Assembly (NCBI GenBank): GCA_035578175.1
Contig: JAQMRL010000011.1
Span: forward strand, 6,831,501 to 6,895,500
Length of the DNA stretch: 64,000 nucleotides
Origin: Catonia carolina
Lineage: Eukaryota > Arthropoda > Insecta > Hemiptera > Achilidae
Reading direction: 5' to 3'
Of this stretch, positions 22,655 to 33,866 are shown piece by piece. Both the position numbers and the translations under genes were made by a program. The notes below the pieces were generated by a model, which saw nothing but the letters and a program-made list of their open reading frames with translations, was not told the origin of the DNA and did not search any database. Position 1 is the first letter of the stretch. Every line of letters starts with the position of its first letter.

Positions 22655-23214
22655 ATTGGAGTAAAACACCCTCACGACTTTCTCTTGCCAATGTAAATAA
22701 TGAAAAATATGATCTAATTTTGATCATGATTGGATGACGCTAAATGTAAATTGTCTATTGAGTTTAAGTTTTTTATGAGCAGAATATGAAAAATCACTAA
22801 TTGACGCTAAACAAAAAAGCTGTAGACAGTAATCTGTATACAAAAAAAGCTTTAAATAAAAATTTTAGGGTTTTTTATTTTCTATAAATGATTATATACA
22901 TTTTCTCCCTAAAATGCTTATTAAGGCTGCAAGCTTAAAAAACTTAATTCTTTTGGTTGACTGATTTTGATGAATTATTCTTGTCGTATCCTCTCGTGGT
23001 ACCTATCTTGAATTTAAAATCATATGATTTTCCATTCTTGAGTTATTTTGTTTTCGCCCTCCCCTTCCATACACACAGCGCAGATCAATCGGTAAAGACA
23101 TGTTTTTGGGTTCAGGGGACCTGAAAACCTTTATTTCCAGTGAAATAGATTTTGAAAATTTGACATGAAACATAACTTTTCTTGTATATTTTTTCATAGA
23201 TGGCAAGAGTACGT
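22655..23214 (+). mobile_element. HINE-B copy 3, decayed
   Basis: It retains CTCACGACTTTCTCTTGCCA at the left and GATGGCAAGAGTACGT at the right, plus TTGGGTTCAGGGGACCTGAA. It is shortened to about 560 bp by internal loss. Confidence 0.6.
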
Positions 23215-23219
23215 AAAAA

Positions 23220-23968
23220 TAAACCGAAAATTTCGTTGACGTAAAGGAGTCAAAAAAAAACACCTGTAAAATTTTGAAAAGTGCATTTAAATTAAAAGAA
23301 TATAGAAACCGGTAAAATTAAATAGTTAATTAGAGGATGGGACAACGCTATAGTTTTAGGTGTTAATGTTTTTCCATAAATTAACAATTTAATTCAGGAA
23401 TTTTTTTAGTAGTCTGGATAACGTAATGTCTATGTAGTAACATAGTAACAATGTAAAGCATGAATAAATATAACTGATGTTAAATTTATTTGATGTTTAA
23501 ATTTAGTTATTTTGAACACAGTGGGAGTTAAAATGGTAGACACTTTTATTACCTACACTTAAGTGCTACTCATAAATTTCATATAAGTATTTTATGATAT
23601 CGAATTGAAAATTCCGGTTCTTATTTTTAGCTACGTTTCATGTAAACTTCAATATTATTTTTGGAAATTTAAATTTGGTTATTGTAGTTAGTCATATGAT
23701 ATTAATGTACTGTTTTTAATTTGTGAGTCATTGTGATTAATTTAGAATTGAAAACTTTACAGAATTCTTTGTACGTGTTATTTTAGAAACTTGATAATAC
23801 TTACAAAAGAAGTAGGGTATTTAACTTCTCTTTCACGATTGTTTACCTTATCTTAGGCGTAACTTCCTGTTCCGAACGAGTCTCCAGTTTGTCTGAAATT
23901 AATTTAAGTCTCGTAACATTCTAACCTGTAAACCTTTAACTTCAACTTGAAAACAATTTATTCTTACT
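23220..23968. other. No recognised feature
   Basis: AT-rich DNA with no supported gene. Confidence 0.4.
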
Positions 23969-23969
23969 A

Positions 23970-24897
23970 TTAAGGGGTGCAAGATACAAAAAAAAATCAT
24001 TTTCTTCCCTTGTTACTGACAAACTTAACTTTTTGGTAACACATAGACACTTATTTCAAAAAGCCTTCTTGAAATTTTTGGCCCAAAACTTCATCATCCC
24101 CCAGCCGCCAAAAGGGTGGTGGGATTGAAAAATAAGCCATGTACTGGAAATCAAATTATTTTTTGAACCACTTATGTGATTTACTTAATTTTTTTGTAAT
24201 GAAAGCTAAATAAAACAAGCTCTGTGATAAGGTGCATCAGTTATACTTTGGTATTTACAGATAAAATAATATAAACAAAAAATTAAAATTAATAGATTTT
24301 TACGATCATTACTAAACAAAAAAAAACAAAAAATAATGAAAAAACTGTGGAATCCATGAAAGACTTCCATGCACCATGTCATAGAGGACAAAATTCTGAA
24401 CAAAACAAAAAAATTATGTTTCTAGGAGCTCTACGACTAAAGTTATTTTGTTTCCAGCAAACATTTGAATTGAAAAAACAAATTTCCGGTAAAACACTGT
24501 GTAACTGTGTAATAACAAAAAATTATCACGGAAACACACAAAACGTACCATACACGATCAGAGCCACTATACTCCATTACACAGCGCTGGTTTGCGTGGC
24601 TAAAAAGTGAACTACATAGAGAGAAAAGAGCGAACTTTCAAACAAAAAAATCGCTATGTAATCTTTTTCCGTTGCTGAGATAAAAAACGTTCAAATTCCT
24701 AATTTTTTACAAAAAAGAAGAAAATTGTGTGTTGACATACGCTCATATGTCAATTTTTTTTCTTTTTTTATGTACCTAATTAATTGACAAAAAATAAATA
24801 TATATTCTTATTCAGGAAAGATTGGAGAACAAAATAAGCTAAAGAAAAGAAAAAAACATTTAAGTTTTTCTTGAAATTGATGGTATCTCCCCCTTAA
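23970..24897. mobile_element. Possible TTAA-flanked element
   Basis: The interval is bounded by TTAA on both sides. The left side reads GGGGTGCAAGATAC and the right side, reverse-complemented, GGGGGAGATACC. This is a short imperfect inverted match reminiscent of piggyBac-type insertion at TTAA. The 87-codon frame at 24347-24610 has no transposase motif. It could be chance. Confidence 0.25.
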
Positions 24898-25120
24898 GTT
24901 TGCAATGCTATCCGTTCTAAATACTGTAGTTATAACGGGTGTTTTATTAAGGACGCAACCGTGATTATAAGAAGATAGAAGTAATACATCGGTAAATTTT
25001 CTGTCCCCCAATCGGTATGTTGGCAACAGTGTACCCAAGTCCAACTACCTAAGACAGTTAAAATGTTCCAGTCAAGCATTAGTGTGGTGACAGCAGTCGT
25101 TTCTTTATATTGTGTCAGCA

Positions 25121-25240
25121 ATGGTTTTTTCCAATGAAGAACGCGTGTTTATTGTAGAGACTTACATAGCGAGTAAATCTTACAAATCTTTGCAAGATAA
25201 GTTTCAGTTGAAATTTTCCCACTCTGAAAACAGTAGTTAA
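25121..25240 (+). pseudogene. Transposase N-terminal fragment on left arm
   Basis: Starts MVFSNEERVFIVETYIASKS, then 19 more codons to a stop. It is the first helix-turn-helix segment of a mariner-type transposase and is the mirror image of the minus-strand copy on the right arm. Truncated by the inversion. Confidence 0.75.
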
Positions 25241-25533
25241 TGTTAGCCCAGCTTGCGATGATAATCTTCTAAGCGATTTTTTAGGTGATTGAGTCGAACG
25301 ATTTTTCAAATCTTCGAGAACTTCGCGGTTAACTTTGTTAGCTGGCGAGGTGGTTTCTTATCGAGTACACTCCCAGTTCTACGTAATTTATTTATAAAAC
25401 GCAATATTGACGATTTATTCGGAACGGGAGAACGGGGAAATTTCAACTGAAACTTATCTTGCACACATTTGTAAGATTTACTCGCTGTATAAGTCTCTAC
25501 AATAAACACGCGTTCTTCCTTGGAAAAAACCAT
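25222..25533 (-). pseudogene. Mariner-type transposase N-terminal DNA-binding region
   Basis: Starts MVFSKEERVFIVETYTASKS and continues KFQLKFPRSPVPNKSSILRF, a helix-turn-helix pattern of the kind annotated as DUF4817 in insect transposases. A frame change near 25315 leads to KNRSTQSPKKSLRRLSSQAG, which is the second helix-turn-helix. After that the frame runs into the inverted arm. In intact elements this part binds the terminal repeats. The DDE/D catalytic domain is wholly absent. Confidence 0.7.
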
Positions 25534-25724
25534 TGCTGACACAATATAACGAAACGACTGCTGTCACAACACTAATGCTTGACTGGAACATTTTAACTGT
25601 CTTAGGTAGTTGGCCTTGAGTACACTGTTGCCAACATACCGATTGGGGGACAGAAAATTTATCGATGTATTACTTCTATCTTCTTATAATCAGGGTTGCG
25701 TCCTTAATATAACAACCGTTACTT

Positions 25725-26595
25725 TAACTACTCTATGATCGATATTATGCCTTTAAAATTTGTTTTTATAAAACTGAGTATGGTATACTCAGGAAGGACC
25801 CGATACAGTTCCTTCCTCTTACTTATCATTCATATTGTAACATTATTCCAGAAACGGTTTTTAGAATAATTTGTTTATTGTGAAAAATGTGTATTCTATG
25901 GGGTAGAGTGTGTTAAACAAAGATAGTGAATTGCAGTGAATGAGATGTTTTTTGTATAGTTGATTTCACGTTCAGAATGCAGTATGGGAAGTCCATAAGC
26001 AATGTATTTCATATGGGAGTTTGAGCGCTACTACACTAGTAAAAATATCGACTCCGCCCTACACGTTCTCATTTACAAACTCCAATTGAATAACATAATA
26101 CGAAAACGCACTTAATAGTAGTATCGTTTTAAAGATCAGGTACCGACAATTATTATAGTAATGGAATTGTTTATCAATTTTATTGTTTTTTTTTAATTAT
26201 TTGAAAGTAAAGAATAGTTATTGTTTAAATCTTGTTTGAATAACAGTCGTTAGTATCTCGGAAAGGTCTAAACATGGTAATAAAACTCCCCTGGGCCGAC
26301 AGTGAGTGTGACGAAGAGAGAGACGTCATACGCCTTTCGCTTATTCGTACCTACGGTCTCTTATCTAAGTATTAAAGTATTGCTTGATTCCCAGCTTCGT
26401 GTAGTTGAAAGGAATGCAGTGCGTTGTTATAGTAGTGGGAGAATGAATGAGTTAGTAGTATTTCACAGCTGTTGCATTTGTAGTGGTAGCGTGTACTAAC
26501 TAGACTAAAAAATATTCTTATCATCCGGCGCATTAATTTAACAAATACCGACCGGGTTATTAACTTCTTAGGATTCATAATATTTAACTTACTAT
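25725..26595. other. No recognised feature
   Basis: AT-rich DNA. Small overlapping frames at 26302-26614 on both strands show no family motif. Confidence 0.4.
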
Positions 26596-26817
26596 ATATT
26601 ATATCACTGCCCAAAACGGGCAGGTGGAGTATTATTTTAATTGCACTCTATCTGTTTGGTCCAGGGCTAAAAAACATAGTTCTGTTTCTTATCACATAGT
26701 CAGCCACTTATATGACTGAACTATTTAAGAACAGAAGTAAACAGTAAAACCTCTAGAGGTTCAAACCAGCGTTTCGGCTGATGACCTAAACAACAACAAC
26801 AACAACATATTATATCA
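26596..26817 (+). mobile_element. SINE-A copy 6, internally deleted, with 11-bp target duplication
   Basis: Starts GCCCAAAACGGGCAGGTGGA and ends with an intact (CAA)n tail, flanked by ATATTATATCA at 26596-26606 and 26807-26817. The middle (about 190 bp) is missing, joining TTTAAGAACAGAAG to GTAAAACCTCTAGAGG. Both ends and the duplication are intact, so either a shortened RNA was inserted or the loss came later. Confidence 0.85.
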
Positions 26818-27029
26818 AACTGTGTAAATAAATAAATGTATTAAATACAAACAAATATGTTAAATACGGAAAGTTTGAAAACGAATGTTTTGTTTCAGAG
26901 TAATACAATAAATCGTTCTCCCAGCATGCGTCACTCGTTCATCATACCTCACCTGTGCCCTTCACCCCGCAACTACACGGAGCTTGGAACTGCACAATAT
27001 AATAATAGCATTTACAGCGTAATAAAATA

Positions 27030-27992
27030 CGAGGCGTGTTCAGAAAGTAAGTACCGTTTTTTAAAAAAACAAGTAAAACAATTTTTTTTCAACAAAATTT
27101 TATTTCTACATGAAAGCCCAAACCTTAAACTATTTTTCGACATAGTTTTCACCGATATTCAAATACTTGTCGTAGCGGGTGATCAATTTGTCTATACCCT
27201 CTTCGTAGAATATTCCCGCCAACGAATGTAGCCACGACTCCACGGCAGTTTTCACTTCATCGTCGGTTTCAAAGCGTTGGCCGCCTAGCTCGCGCTTCAT
27301 GTGCAGGAGTGGTAATCAGACGGTGCCAAGTCCGGGCTGTAGGGCGGGTGATCGAACTGCTCCCAACGAAATTGTCGAACCAATGTTTGAGTGTCAGCAG
27401 TGGTATGGGGCCGAGCATTGTCATGGAGCAACACAATTCCGTTACTGAACATTCCTCTCCGTTTGTTTTGAATTGCCCGCCTTAGTTTTCTTAAGGTTTC
27501 GTACCTTGCCGCATTAATGGTTTCACCTCTTGGGAGAAAATCAATCAGCAAAACACCTTTCCGATCCCAAAAGACAGTGCACATGATTTTTTGTGCAGAC
27601 ATTGTCGTCTTGAATTTTTGTTTCTTTGGGGATTGCGTGTGTCGCCACTCCATTGACTGCTGTTTAGATTCCGGTGTGACATGACGGACCCAAGTTTCAT
27701 CACCTGTCACAATTTTGTTTAAAAAATGCTCACCATCATCACTGTACCGTGTGAGAAAAGTTAAAGCACTTCCTACTCTCTTGGTTTTCTGCACGTCAGT
27801 GGCGGGAACCTTCTACGAAGAGGGTATAGACAAATTGATCACCCGCTACGACAAGTGTTTGAACATCGGTGGAAACTATGTCGAAAAATAGTTTAAGGTT
27901 TGAGCTTTCATGTAGAAATAAAATTGTGTTGAAAAAAAAATTGTTTTACTTGTTTTTTTAAAAAACGGTACTTACTTTCTGAACACGCCTCG
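27030..27992. mobile_element. Foldback mariner element with two 3' ends
   Basis: A 963-bp element flanked by TA (27028-27029, 27993-27994). Both termini read CGAGGCGTGTTCAGAAAGTA inward. The inverted identity extends through about 191 bp (27030-27220 and 27801-27992), covering the 3' UTR and the last codons of the transposase on both arms. The true 5' end and the transposase N-terminus are absent, replaced by an inverted copy of the 3' end. Confidence 0.9.
27130..27794 (-). pseudogene. Mariner transposase, catalytic region (DD34D)
   Basis: The minus strand encodes the catalytic half of a mariner transposase. The first aspartate is in TGDETWVRH (residue 32 of the open segment). The second is in LLHDNARPH (125) and the third in YSPDLAPSDYH (160). 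There are exactly 34 residues between the second and third, as in the mariner family. Just past the third aspartate, near 27310, a one-base loss shifts the frame. In the restored frame the C-terminal end continues to a TAG at 27130-27132. The paired helix-turn-helix N-terminus is missing, so this cannot bind or cut ends. All three catalytic aspartates remain, suggesting fairly recent loss. Confidence 0.9.
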
Positions 27993-27994
27993 TA

Positions 27995-28680
27995 CGATCA
28001 TTAGGAAGCGAAAGTACTTTTTTCAGAACTTTTTAATTAAAAATAAGCATGTTAGAGCGTGGTAAGCGAAACTCAAAATATTTCTGCCCGTGACCTTCGG
28101 ATGGTGTCGGCGGTGGAGGGTTATTGTGTGCCTGATGGTGGTGTGTGGCTGTGCCTGATCTTTTCCGTACGCCTGATAACACAACGGGTTTTCATAACAG
28201 CTGTACTGCATTCTGAACGTGAAATTGAGTATAGAAATCGAAAGTAGTAGAAAAGTTTGGTTTTATTTTTATTCCTACTACGAGGTGCCAGAATAGTAGT
28301 GAAGGATCTTGGTGAAAGTATTTGGGAAACTATTAGACCACAGGTATAAAAATAATTACCGCTTTTGTAGTCGGGCAGTCAATAGCTGAATTGTTGAATG
28401 AAAAGTTTTATCTGGGCGTCGAAATAGTGTCATGCGGGTAGTAGAGAGTGTTTGTGGTCAGATAATCGTTCTGGTTCGTAAACAGTGATATATTGTTAGT
28501 CAAGGTGTTTTAAGCTCAAGTTTTGTAATTTATTTATTAAGTATTCGTTTGTAGGCTAAGTTACATCATTAATTGTAATTATTAAATGTAAAATAAATAA
28601 TTAATTGTTATAAGTTAAAAGTTAGTCTGTTTATTATTTATTAAACCCAGATCCCAAACGAACTTAAGCATAGGAAACAT
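27995..28680. other. No recognised feature
   Basis: AT-rich DNA. Overlapping frames on opposite strands near 28023-28247 have no family motif. Confidence 0.4.
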
Positions 28681-28683
28681 TTG

Positions 28684-28948
28684 TACTTTCTCTTGTCTAT
28701 ACGAATATATAGAAAGGAAAGTATTGTTTTCATGTCGATTTTTCGAAATCGAGTTTTCACTGGATCTACACGGTTTCAGATCCCTGAACCCATAAACATG
28801 TTTTTAGCGATTGGTCTGTCTGTGTATGAACAGAATATCTTAAGAACGGAACATCGTACGAACTTGAAGCTTGAAACTTAAGTTAGGTTCGACTAAAGGA
28901 CCCGACACAAACATTTTTATCAAAATCGGTCAACCGGAATATATCTGA
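28684..28948 (-). mobile_element. HINE-B copy 4, truncated
   Basis: Only the hairpin end is present: ACTTTCTCTTGTCTATACGA through GAACTTGAAGCTTGAAAC to AAAATCGGTCAACCGGAA. The other 700 bp are missing and the (TG)n tract has shrunk to TGTCTGTGTATG. Confidence 0.75.
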
Positions 28949-28949
28949 G

Positions 28950-30010
28950 GATGGTTACTTTGAAGGGGACAAAATTGATATAGATGAGTAAATAAAAATT
29001 TTGAAAAAAGTAAAATTACAGTTATTTTTTATGAAATCTCGTATAACTGTTTCTAAAACAGGAGATCCCTGCATCATGTCCTCCTTAATCGTCTGTGAAC
29101 GTTGTTTGGTAGATGACGGGATGCAAGTATATGTACCAATTCGTTTGGATGAGCGAAAAGTCTGTCGTGGTAGTTTCGATACAGTCGAATGTAAACGTCT
29201 GTTACTAGAGGGATTTTGAGGTCGTTATAGTGTTGACTAACATTCGTAAGGCCCTCGATTGAAACCTTTGAATCCGAGCTATCACTGAGGGTTTAGCACA
29301 TCCATAAGAAGTTTTTCATACATTTTTTTGGAACCTTCTAGAAGGCTATCTTAGCAGTCTACATAAATGAGGGACCTGGTTCTGGAATGTATTTAAGTTG
29401 ATTCGATGTTCAGAGTTTGATGTTTTATTTTATTTTAACCAAAATTCAATAAGGTCAAATTCGTTAAGACAATATTAACGGATTAACGTACGACAATTTA
29501 TGTTTCAAACAAAAGAAAAATATAACAGTTTAAAACATGATTGCATTGAAGTTTGCATATTAAATTGTATATTTTGCATGTAAAAGAGATTTTAAGCAGT
29601 TTTCCTTTATTGTTTATTCAAGGCTTCTTCAATCGTAAAACAAATTGAAAAAAATCACTTTAGTACATGTAACCACATAAAACGTGTCTTCTGTTAACGT
29701 AATAGAGTATTAACAATCAATAAATTCAGTAGTAACTTAGTATTTTTTGCAGTATTAACATTTTCGAACAGAAAATTTTAACTTTGTTTGTTGATAGCCT
29801 TTTGAATGGTAGAGAGTTTGTCTCTCCCACACTCATACTTTCATTTAATAGATACTTTTTATTATTATAATAATGTGTAATGGCATGATACAAACGTTAT
29901 AATAAAACACTGCCATTTCCATTAGATTTGGAAAATTTATTTAGACGAGAATTTCAACAAAATATATACGCACCCACAGTAATTTTATTCGTTAGTTTCT
30001 TCCACTTAAT
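28950..30010. other. No recognised feature
   Basis: AT-rich DNA. The 72-codon plus frame at 29001-29219 shows no known domain. Confidence 0.4.
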
Positions 30011-30015
30011 ATAAG

Positions 30016-30105
30016 CAGTAAAACCCCCGCTTAACCGAAATATAGGAGTAGACCTCATTTCGGAAAAGCGGAATTCCGGATAACACGTAGAGTTAAAATT
30101 TCAGG
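30016..30105 (+). mobile_element. Possible pogo/Tigger-like terminal fragment
   Basis: CAGTAAAACCCCCGCTTAAC followed by CGGAAAAGCGGAATTCCGGA resembles the terminal and subterminal repeats of pogo/Tigger transposons. No opposite end or transposase is present. Confidence 0.4.
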
Positions 30106-30164
30106 GTTTAAAAATGATTATACAGTATTTTTACGATTGTTTTTTTTTAGTTTTTGCCCCAATT

Positions 30165-30560
30165 GGAACATTTCAGTCATCCCATGTTCATTTAGTTTTT
30201 GAAGAACGAGCTGCGGAGTTAATTAGTTGCTGCCTCTTTTGCTCCCACATCCTTTTCATATTTTTTGATCTGGCAGCCCTCATCTTTTCTGATGTGGTTA
30301 TGTTAGGTGGTTTCCGTTAAGACCTTCTTTTCGTTTTTTTTCTTTTATCATTTTTTCAGTTATACCCAAGTCCTTCATGTCGGATTTTATCTCTTGCATT
30401 CATTTATTTTGGGTCTTGCACCTGAGTTGGTAATCTAAGAGCTGTTTAGTAAGTCTTGTGTTGGGTAGCCTGTAGAGGTGGCTAAAAAAACAAAAAAAAG
30501 CCACTCGCCTTTTTCTCATTGTGTCAATTAGCCTATAGACTCATTTTCCTTGTAGACTAT
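30165..30560 (-). mobile_element. LINE 3' fragment
   Basis: On the minus strand, with frame changes: the FGHLYRMP-type block (here LYRLPNTRLTKQLLDYQLRC), then MQEIKSDMKDLGITEKMIKE, then MKRMWEQKRQQLINSAARSS ending KTK and a stop. This is the same C-terminal layout as the LINE at 37080-37505. 5'-truncated and inactive. Confidence 0.6.
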
Positions 30561-30599
30561 GCTGTTAGGCATTATCCACCATTTGCCTTGATCTTGGTG

Positions 30600-31050
30600 T
30601 TGGAAATTAATTTACAATTGTTTATTGATATGTATTTATTTATTTGTATTTATTCAATGAGAAGTATATGATTATTTCGTCAAACTGATGTCTGTCGTCA
30701 AAAAAGTAAAATAACTATTTTTTTAATTTAACGTAAGAAGAAAGTAACAATCTGATTTAAAATAATTTAACTAATTTAATATAAAAATAACTCTAAGAAA
30801 AATCATACAATTCTTACAAATAAAATATAAATAAATATTTAAAAAATATGTTGGCACAAATAAAACAAAATGAAAATAATTACATTTTAGAAGTGCGATA
30901 AAAAATAACATAAAACATAAAATGTTACTTAAAAAGTTTTATAATAATTAATTAATTAATTTTTTCTATATAAATTAAAAATATATGTAATTATATTAAA
31001 TATAATATGCTGTTTATCTAAATTTATATAATATAATAAAACTCAACAAT
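30600..31050. other. No recognised feature
   Basis: Very AT-rich DNA with TAAT and AATT runs. Confidence 0.4.
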
Positions 31051-31051
31051 T

Positions 31052-31449
31052 TTGTTGTTTAGTTCAACAGCCGTAAGGCTGGTTTGAATCTCTAGAGGTT
31101 TTTACTCATTAAAATACGAGGAGTGAGGTAGTTTACCATTGCCTTCCTCACTGAGTTAAAAGAGTATGCTTATCAGTTTGCCAGGTTTTCCGAAAAGCAC
31201 CTACTTTCCAACCTGCAAATCATATTCACTTGATTTACCACAGGTTCTGGCTGTAATGAAATTCATTACTCTCAGAGGAGATAACTCTGACTAGTGTTGT
31301 TTACACCTCTACCTCGTCTATTTTAAATAGTTCAGTCATATAACTGGCTGACTATGTGATAAGAAACAGAACTATTTTTTGTAGGCCTACCCCTGTCACC
31401 AGCAGATCGAGTGCAATTAATTTAACGCTCCATTTGCCAGTTATGGACA
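31052..31449 (-). mobile_element. SINE-A copy 7, full length
   Basis: Runs from TTGTTGTTTAGTTCAACAG to CCAGTTATGGACAA. The flanks show a weak possible duplication (AAACTCAACAAT, AAACATAACAAT). Confidence 0.8.
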
Positions 31450-31600
31450 AAACATAACAATATCATAGGCTAATAATTAATTCTTTATTTTACAGTAATA
31501 CATAATTTTTAATATTAAAAGTATTTCATAATGAATGTTAAACGAAAATTCAGTAATTTCAAGTGAATATATTGTATTACTGTATTATTATTATTTTTTT

Positions 31601-31780
31601 TTTATTTAACGTCGCATCAACTGCTGTGGTCATTAGCGACGACGTTGGGTTGTAACTTTGTGTAATGAGGATGAAATGAATTTTTGTAATGTATGAAAAT
31701 ATGCCGTTCCTGAGTGGGATTCGAACCCAGGACCGCATGATGAGAGGCGAGCACGTTACCAACTGCGCCAATGCGGCCGG
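31601..31780 (-). mobile_element. SINE-C copy 2, full length
   Basis: The best copy. On the minus strand the head reads GGCCGCATTGGCGCAGTTGG with B-box GGGTTCGAATCCC, the body CATACATTACAAAAATTCAT, and the tail ends GACGTTAAATAAA. The 64-codon minus frame across it is not a gene. Confidence 0.9.
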
Positions 31781-31784
31781 TATT

Positions 31785-32195
31785 ATTATTTATAATAATT
31801 ATTTATTTATAATAATACAATAATATATTATTGTATTACTTAATTATTGTATAATATTTAATGTATGTATTTTGAATTATTTATTCTATTGAGAAAAGTG
31901 TGAAATTGTTGATGAAACCGATTTTTACGGCAATATTTTTTTAATAGAAGCACGCACGCCCTGGAGGTGAAGAACAAGTAAACGAATTTCCAAAATTGTG
32001 AAAAATTACATTCGTAATTTATTTCATTGGACATTGTTCTGTACTTTAACCACGCTACTTATTTAAATAGTGTGCTGTGTTTATTTAGAATTTAAAATAG
32101 ACTAATCTTACCTCCGTGTACGAATGAGGTGATAATGAATTGTATGTACAGAGTCGTTTCATTTTCAAGTCTTATCAAAATATTTCTTCAATTAT
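31785..32195. other. No recognised feature
   Basis: AT-rich DNA beginning with TTAT/ATAA repeats. Confidence 0.4.
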
Positions 32196-32197
32196 TA

Positions 32198-32553
32198 ATG
32201 TTAATTATTTTGTGACTTAAGATAAATTAAAATAAAACGCCCATCGGAAAACAAGTTTTTTTTGTGCATTTCCGCTTGATTTGTCTTCTTCTGTTATCCA
32301 ATATCTGGTTCATGACAGATAATCGGAGTACATATTTTTTCTATACTTGTTCAAAATGATTTAATTCTGAAAATCGGCGTTAGTAGGGCCTATTAAATTT
32401 ATAACCAGAAAAGTGAAGCGTTAATTATAAACGGGAAAATAAGTAAGTAACTAAACTAGTTTATTTAGTGCGCCCCTCCAATAAATCTTTTCCGAGGTCA
32501 TTAAAAATGTGATGTAAAGGGTTTTTCTTTGATTCAGTAATTTTACTGTGGAT
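32198..32553 (+). repeat. Direct duplication, left copy (flanks SINE-A copy 8)
   Basis: About 355 bp of non-coding DNA (CCATCGGAAA, TTTCCGCTTGATTTGTCTTC, CTGAAAATCGGCGTTAGTA, AGTTTATTTAGTGC, CTGTGGAT) is repeated at 32968-33316 on the far side of SINE-A copy 8. Confidence 0.85.
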
Positions 32554-32955
32554 GTTGTTTAGGTCAACAGCCAAAAGGCTGTTTTGAACCTCTAGGGGTT
32601 TTACTAAGTAAAAACTAGGAGTGAGGTGGTTTACTTTTGCCTTCCTCACAGAGTTGAAAGAGTATGCTTATCAGCATGCCAGGCCCTCCGAAAAGCACCC
32701 ACTTTCCATCCTGCAAATGACACCTTCACTTTATTCACCACAGGGTCTGGCTGTATAGTGAAATTCATTACTTTTAGAGGAGATATCTCTGATTAGTGTC
32801 CTTTATACCTCTACCTGTTCTGTTCTTAAATGATTCAGTCAATTAATTAGCTGACCAGAAACAGACTAGCTGATAAGAAACAGAACTATTTATTTTAGTC
32901 CTGCAACGAACAGATTGAGTGTAAATAATGACACCTACCTGTCAGTTATGGACAG
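32554..32955 (-). mobile_element. SINE-A copy 8, full length
   Basis: Runs from TGTTGTTTAGGTCAACAG to CAGTTATGGACAG. It contains a short internal duplication (GAAACAGA) near its 5' end. It sits precisely between two copies of a 355-bp direct repeat. Confidence 0.85.
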
Positions 32956-32967
32956 TTTATTATTATT

Positions 32968-33316
32968 ATGTTAATTATTTTTTGTCTGAAGATAAATTAA
33001 AATAAAATTCCCATCGGAAATACAAGTTTTGCTTGTGCATTTCCGCTTGATTTGTCTTCTTCTGTTATTCAGTATCCAGTTCATGACGGATAATCGGGGT
33101 ACATATTTTTTCTATACTTTTTCAAAATGATTTAATTCTGAAAATCGGCGTTAGTAATAAATTATAACCAGAAAAGTGAAGTGTTAATTAGAATCGGGAA
33201 AATAGAAAAGCAATTAAACTAGTTTATTTAGTGCACCCCTCCAATAAATCTTTCGAGGTGATTAAAAATGTGATGTAAAGGGTTTTTCTTTGATTAAGTA
33301 ATTTTGCTGTGGATCT
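32968..33316 (+). repeat. Direct duplication, right copy
   Basis: Same order of blocks as 32198-32553, ending CTGTGGATCTCACATC, with a few small indels relative to the left copy. Confidence 0.85.
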
Positions 33317-33319
33317 CAC

Positions 33320-33866
33320 ATCAAAAATCGGTGGCATTTGGAAAGAACGATATTAAGTGATGTATAATAAATTTTGTTTTTTCTGAAACGTTCGATAAAT
33401 TGCGTTTGTCAGTTTTCCCTTTTATTTTAATTCCCGTAGGTAGATAACGCATTATTGTAAATGATGAACGTTGGTCAGGTTTAACCCTTTGATGAATTAT
33501 ATTGCTTTTACCCTTTAGAATTGATTTCAACCCTTGATTCCGACTACCCTATTTGATGATTCAATACCCTTCTGACCTCTCCGTTACTTGTACCCTATTA
33601 CCGTTACAGATTGTCCGCATGCACGACTATTTACGTACACGTGCGGAGGTTTGAAGTTTATCTCTTCTTAGTAGGCTGTGTCTGTAAATATTTACGCTTG
33701 AGATGATACTGAAAGGGAAATTTATTTATTGATTTAACACTTTAATGATTTGTATCTAATTCAAATTACTTGCTAATTATGTCACTTAAGATTGGTTAAA
33801 CATTTTGAAACACAGTTATAAGATTCTATACAAGAGCAGTAATATAAACAAATGTAAAACTTATAA
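33320..33866. other. No recognised feature
   Basis: Region with several scattered TACCCT/AACCCTT strings but no regular repeat and no supported gene. Confidence 0.35.

Larger units (their letters stand above)
24935..25719. mobile_element. Foldback Tc1/mariner-type element with two 5' ends
   Basis: A 785-bp element flanked by TA. Its arms (24935-25222 and about 25432-25719) are near-identical inverted copies. They share GTATGTTGGCAACA, CAAGCATTAGTGT, AATGGTTTTTTCCAA and GAACGCGTGTTTATTG. Each arm carries the element's terminal repeat, leader and the start of the transposase gene, so both ends are 5' ends. The catalytic half is gone. The arms can pair over about 285 bp with a loop of about 200 bp. 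Confidence 0.8.

Noticed and set aside
26857..27231. 124-codon plus-strand frame
   Set aside because: Its second half is the antisense of the mariner terminal arm; the first half has no motif.
31601..31780. tRNA gene on the minus strand
   Set aside because: The head is tRNA-like, but it is joined to the conserved SINE-C tail and recurs with that tail.
33540..33600. Telomere-like repeats
   Set aside because: Scattered TACCCT/AACCCTT strings without regular spacing; no (TTAGG)n array.
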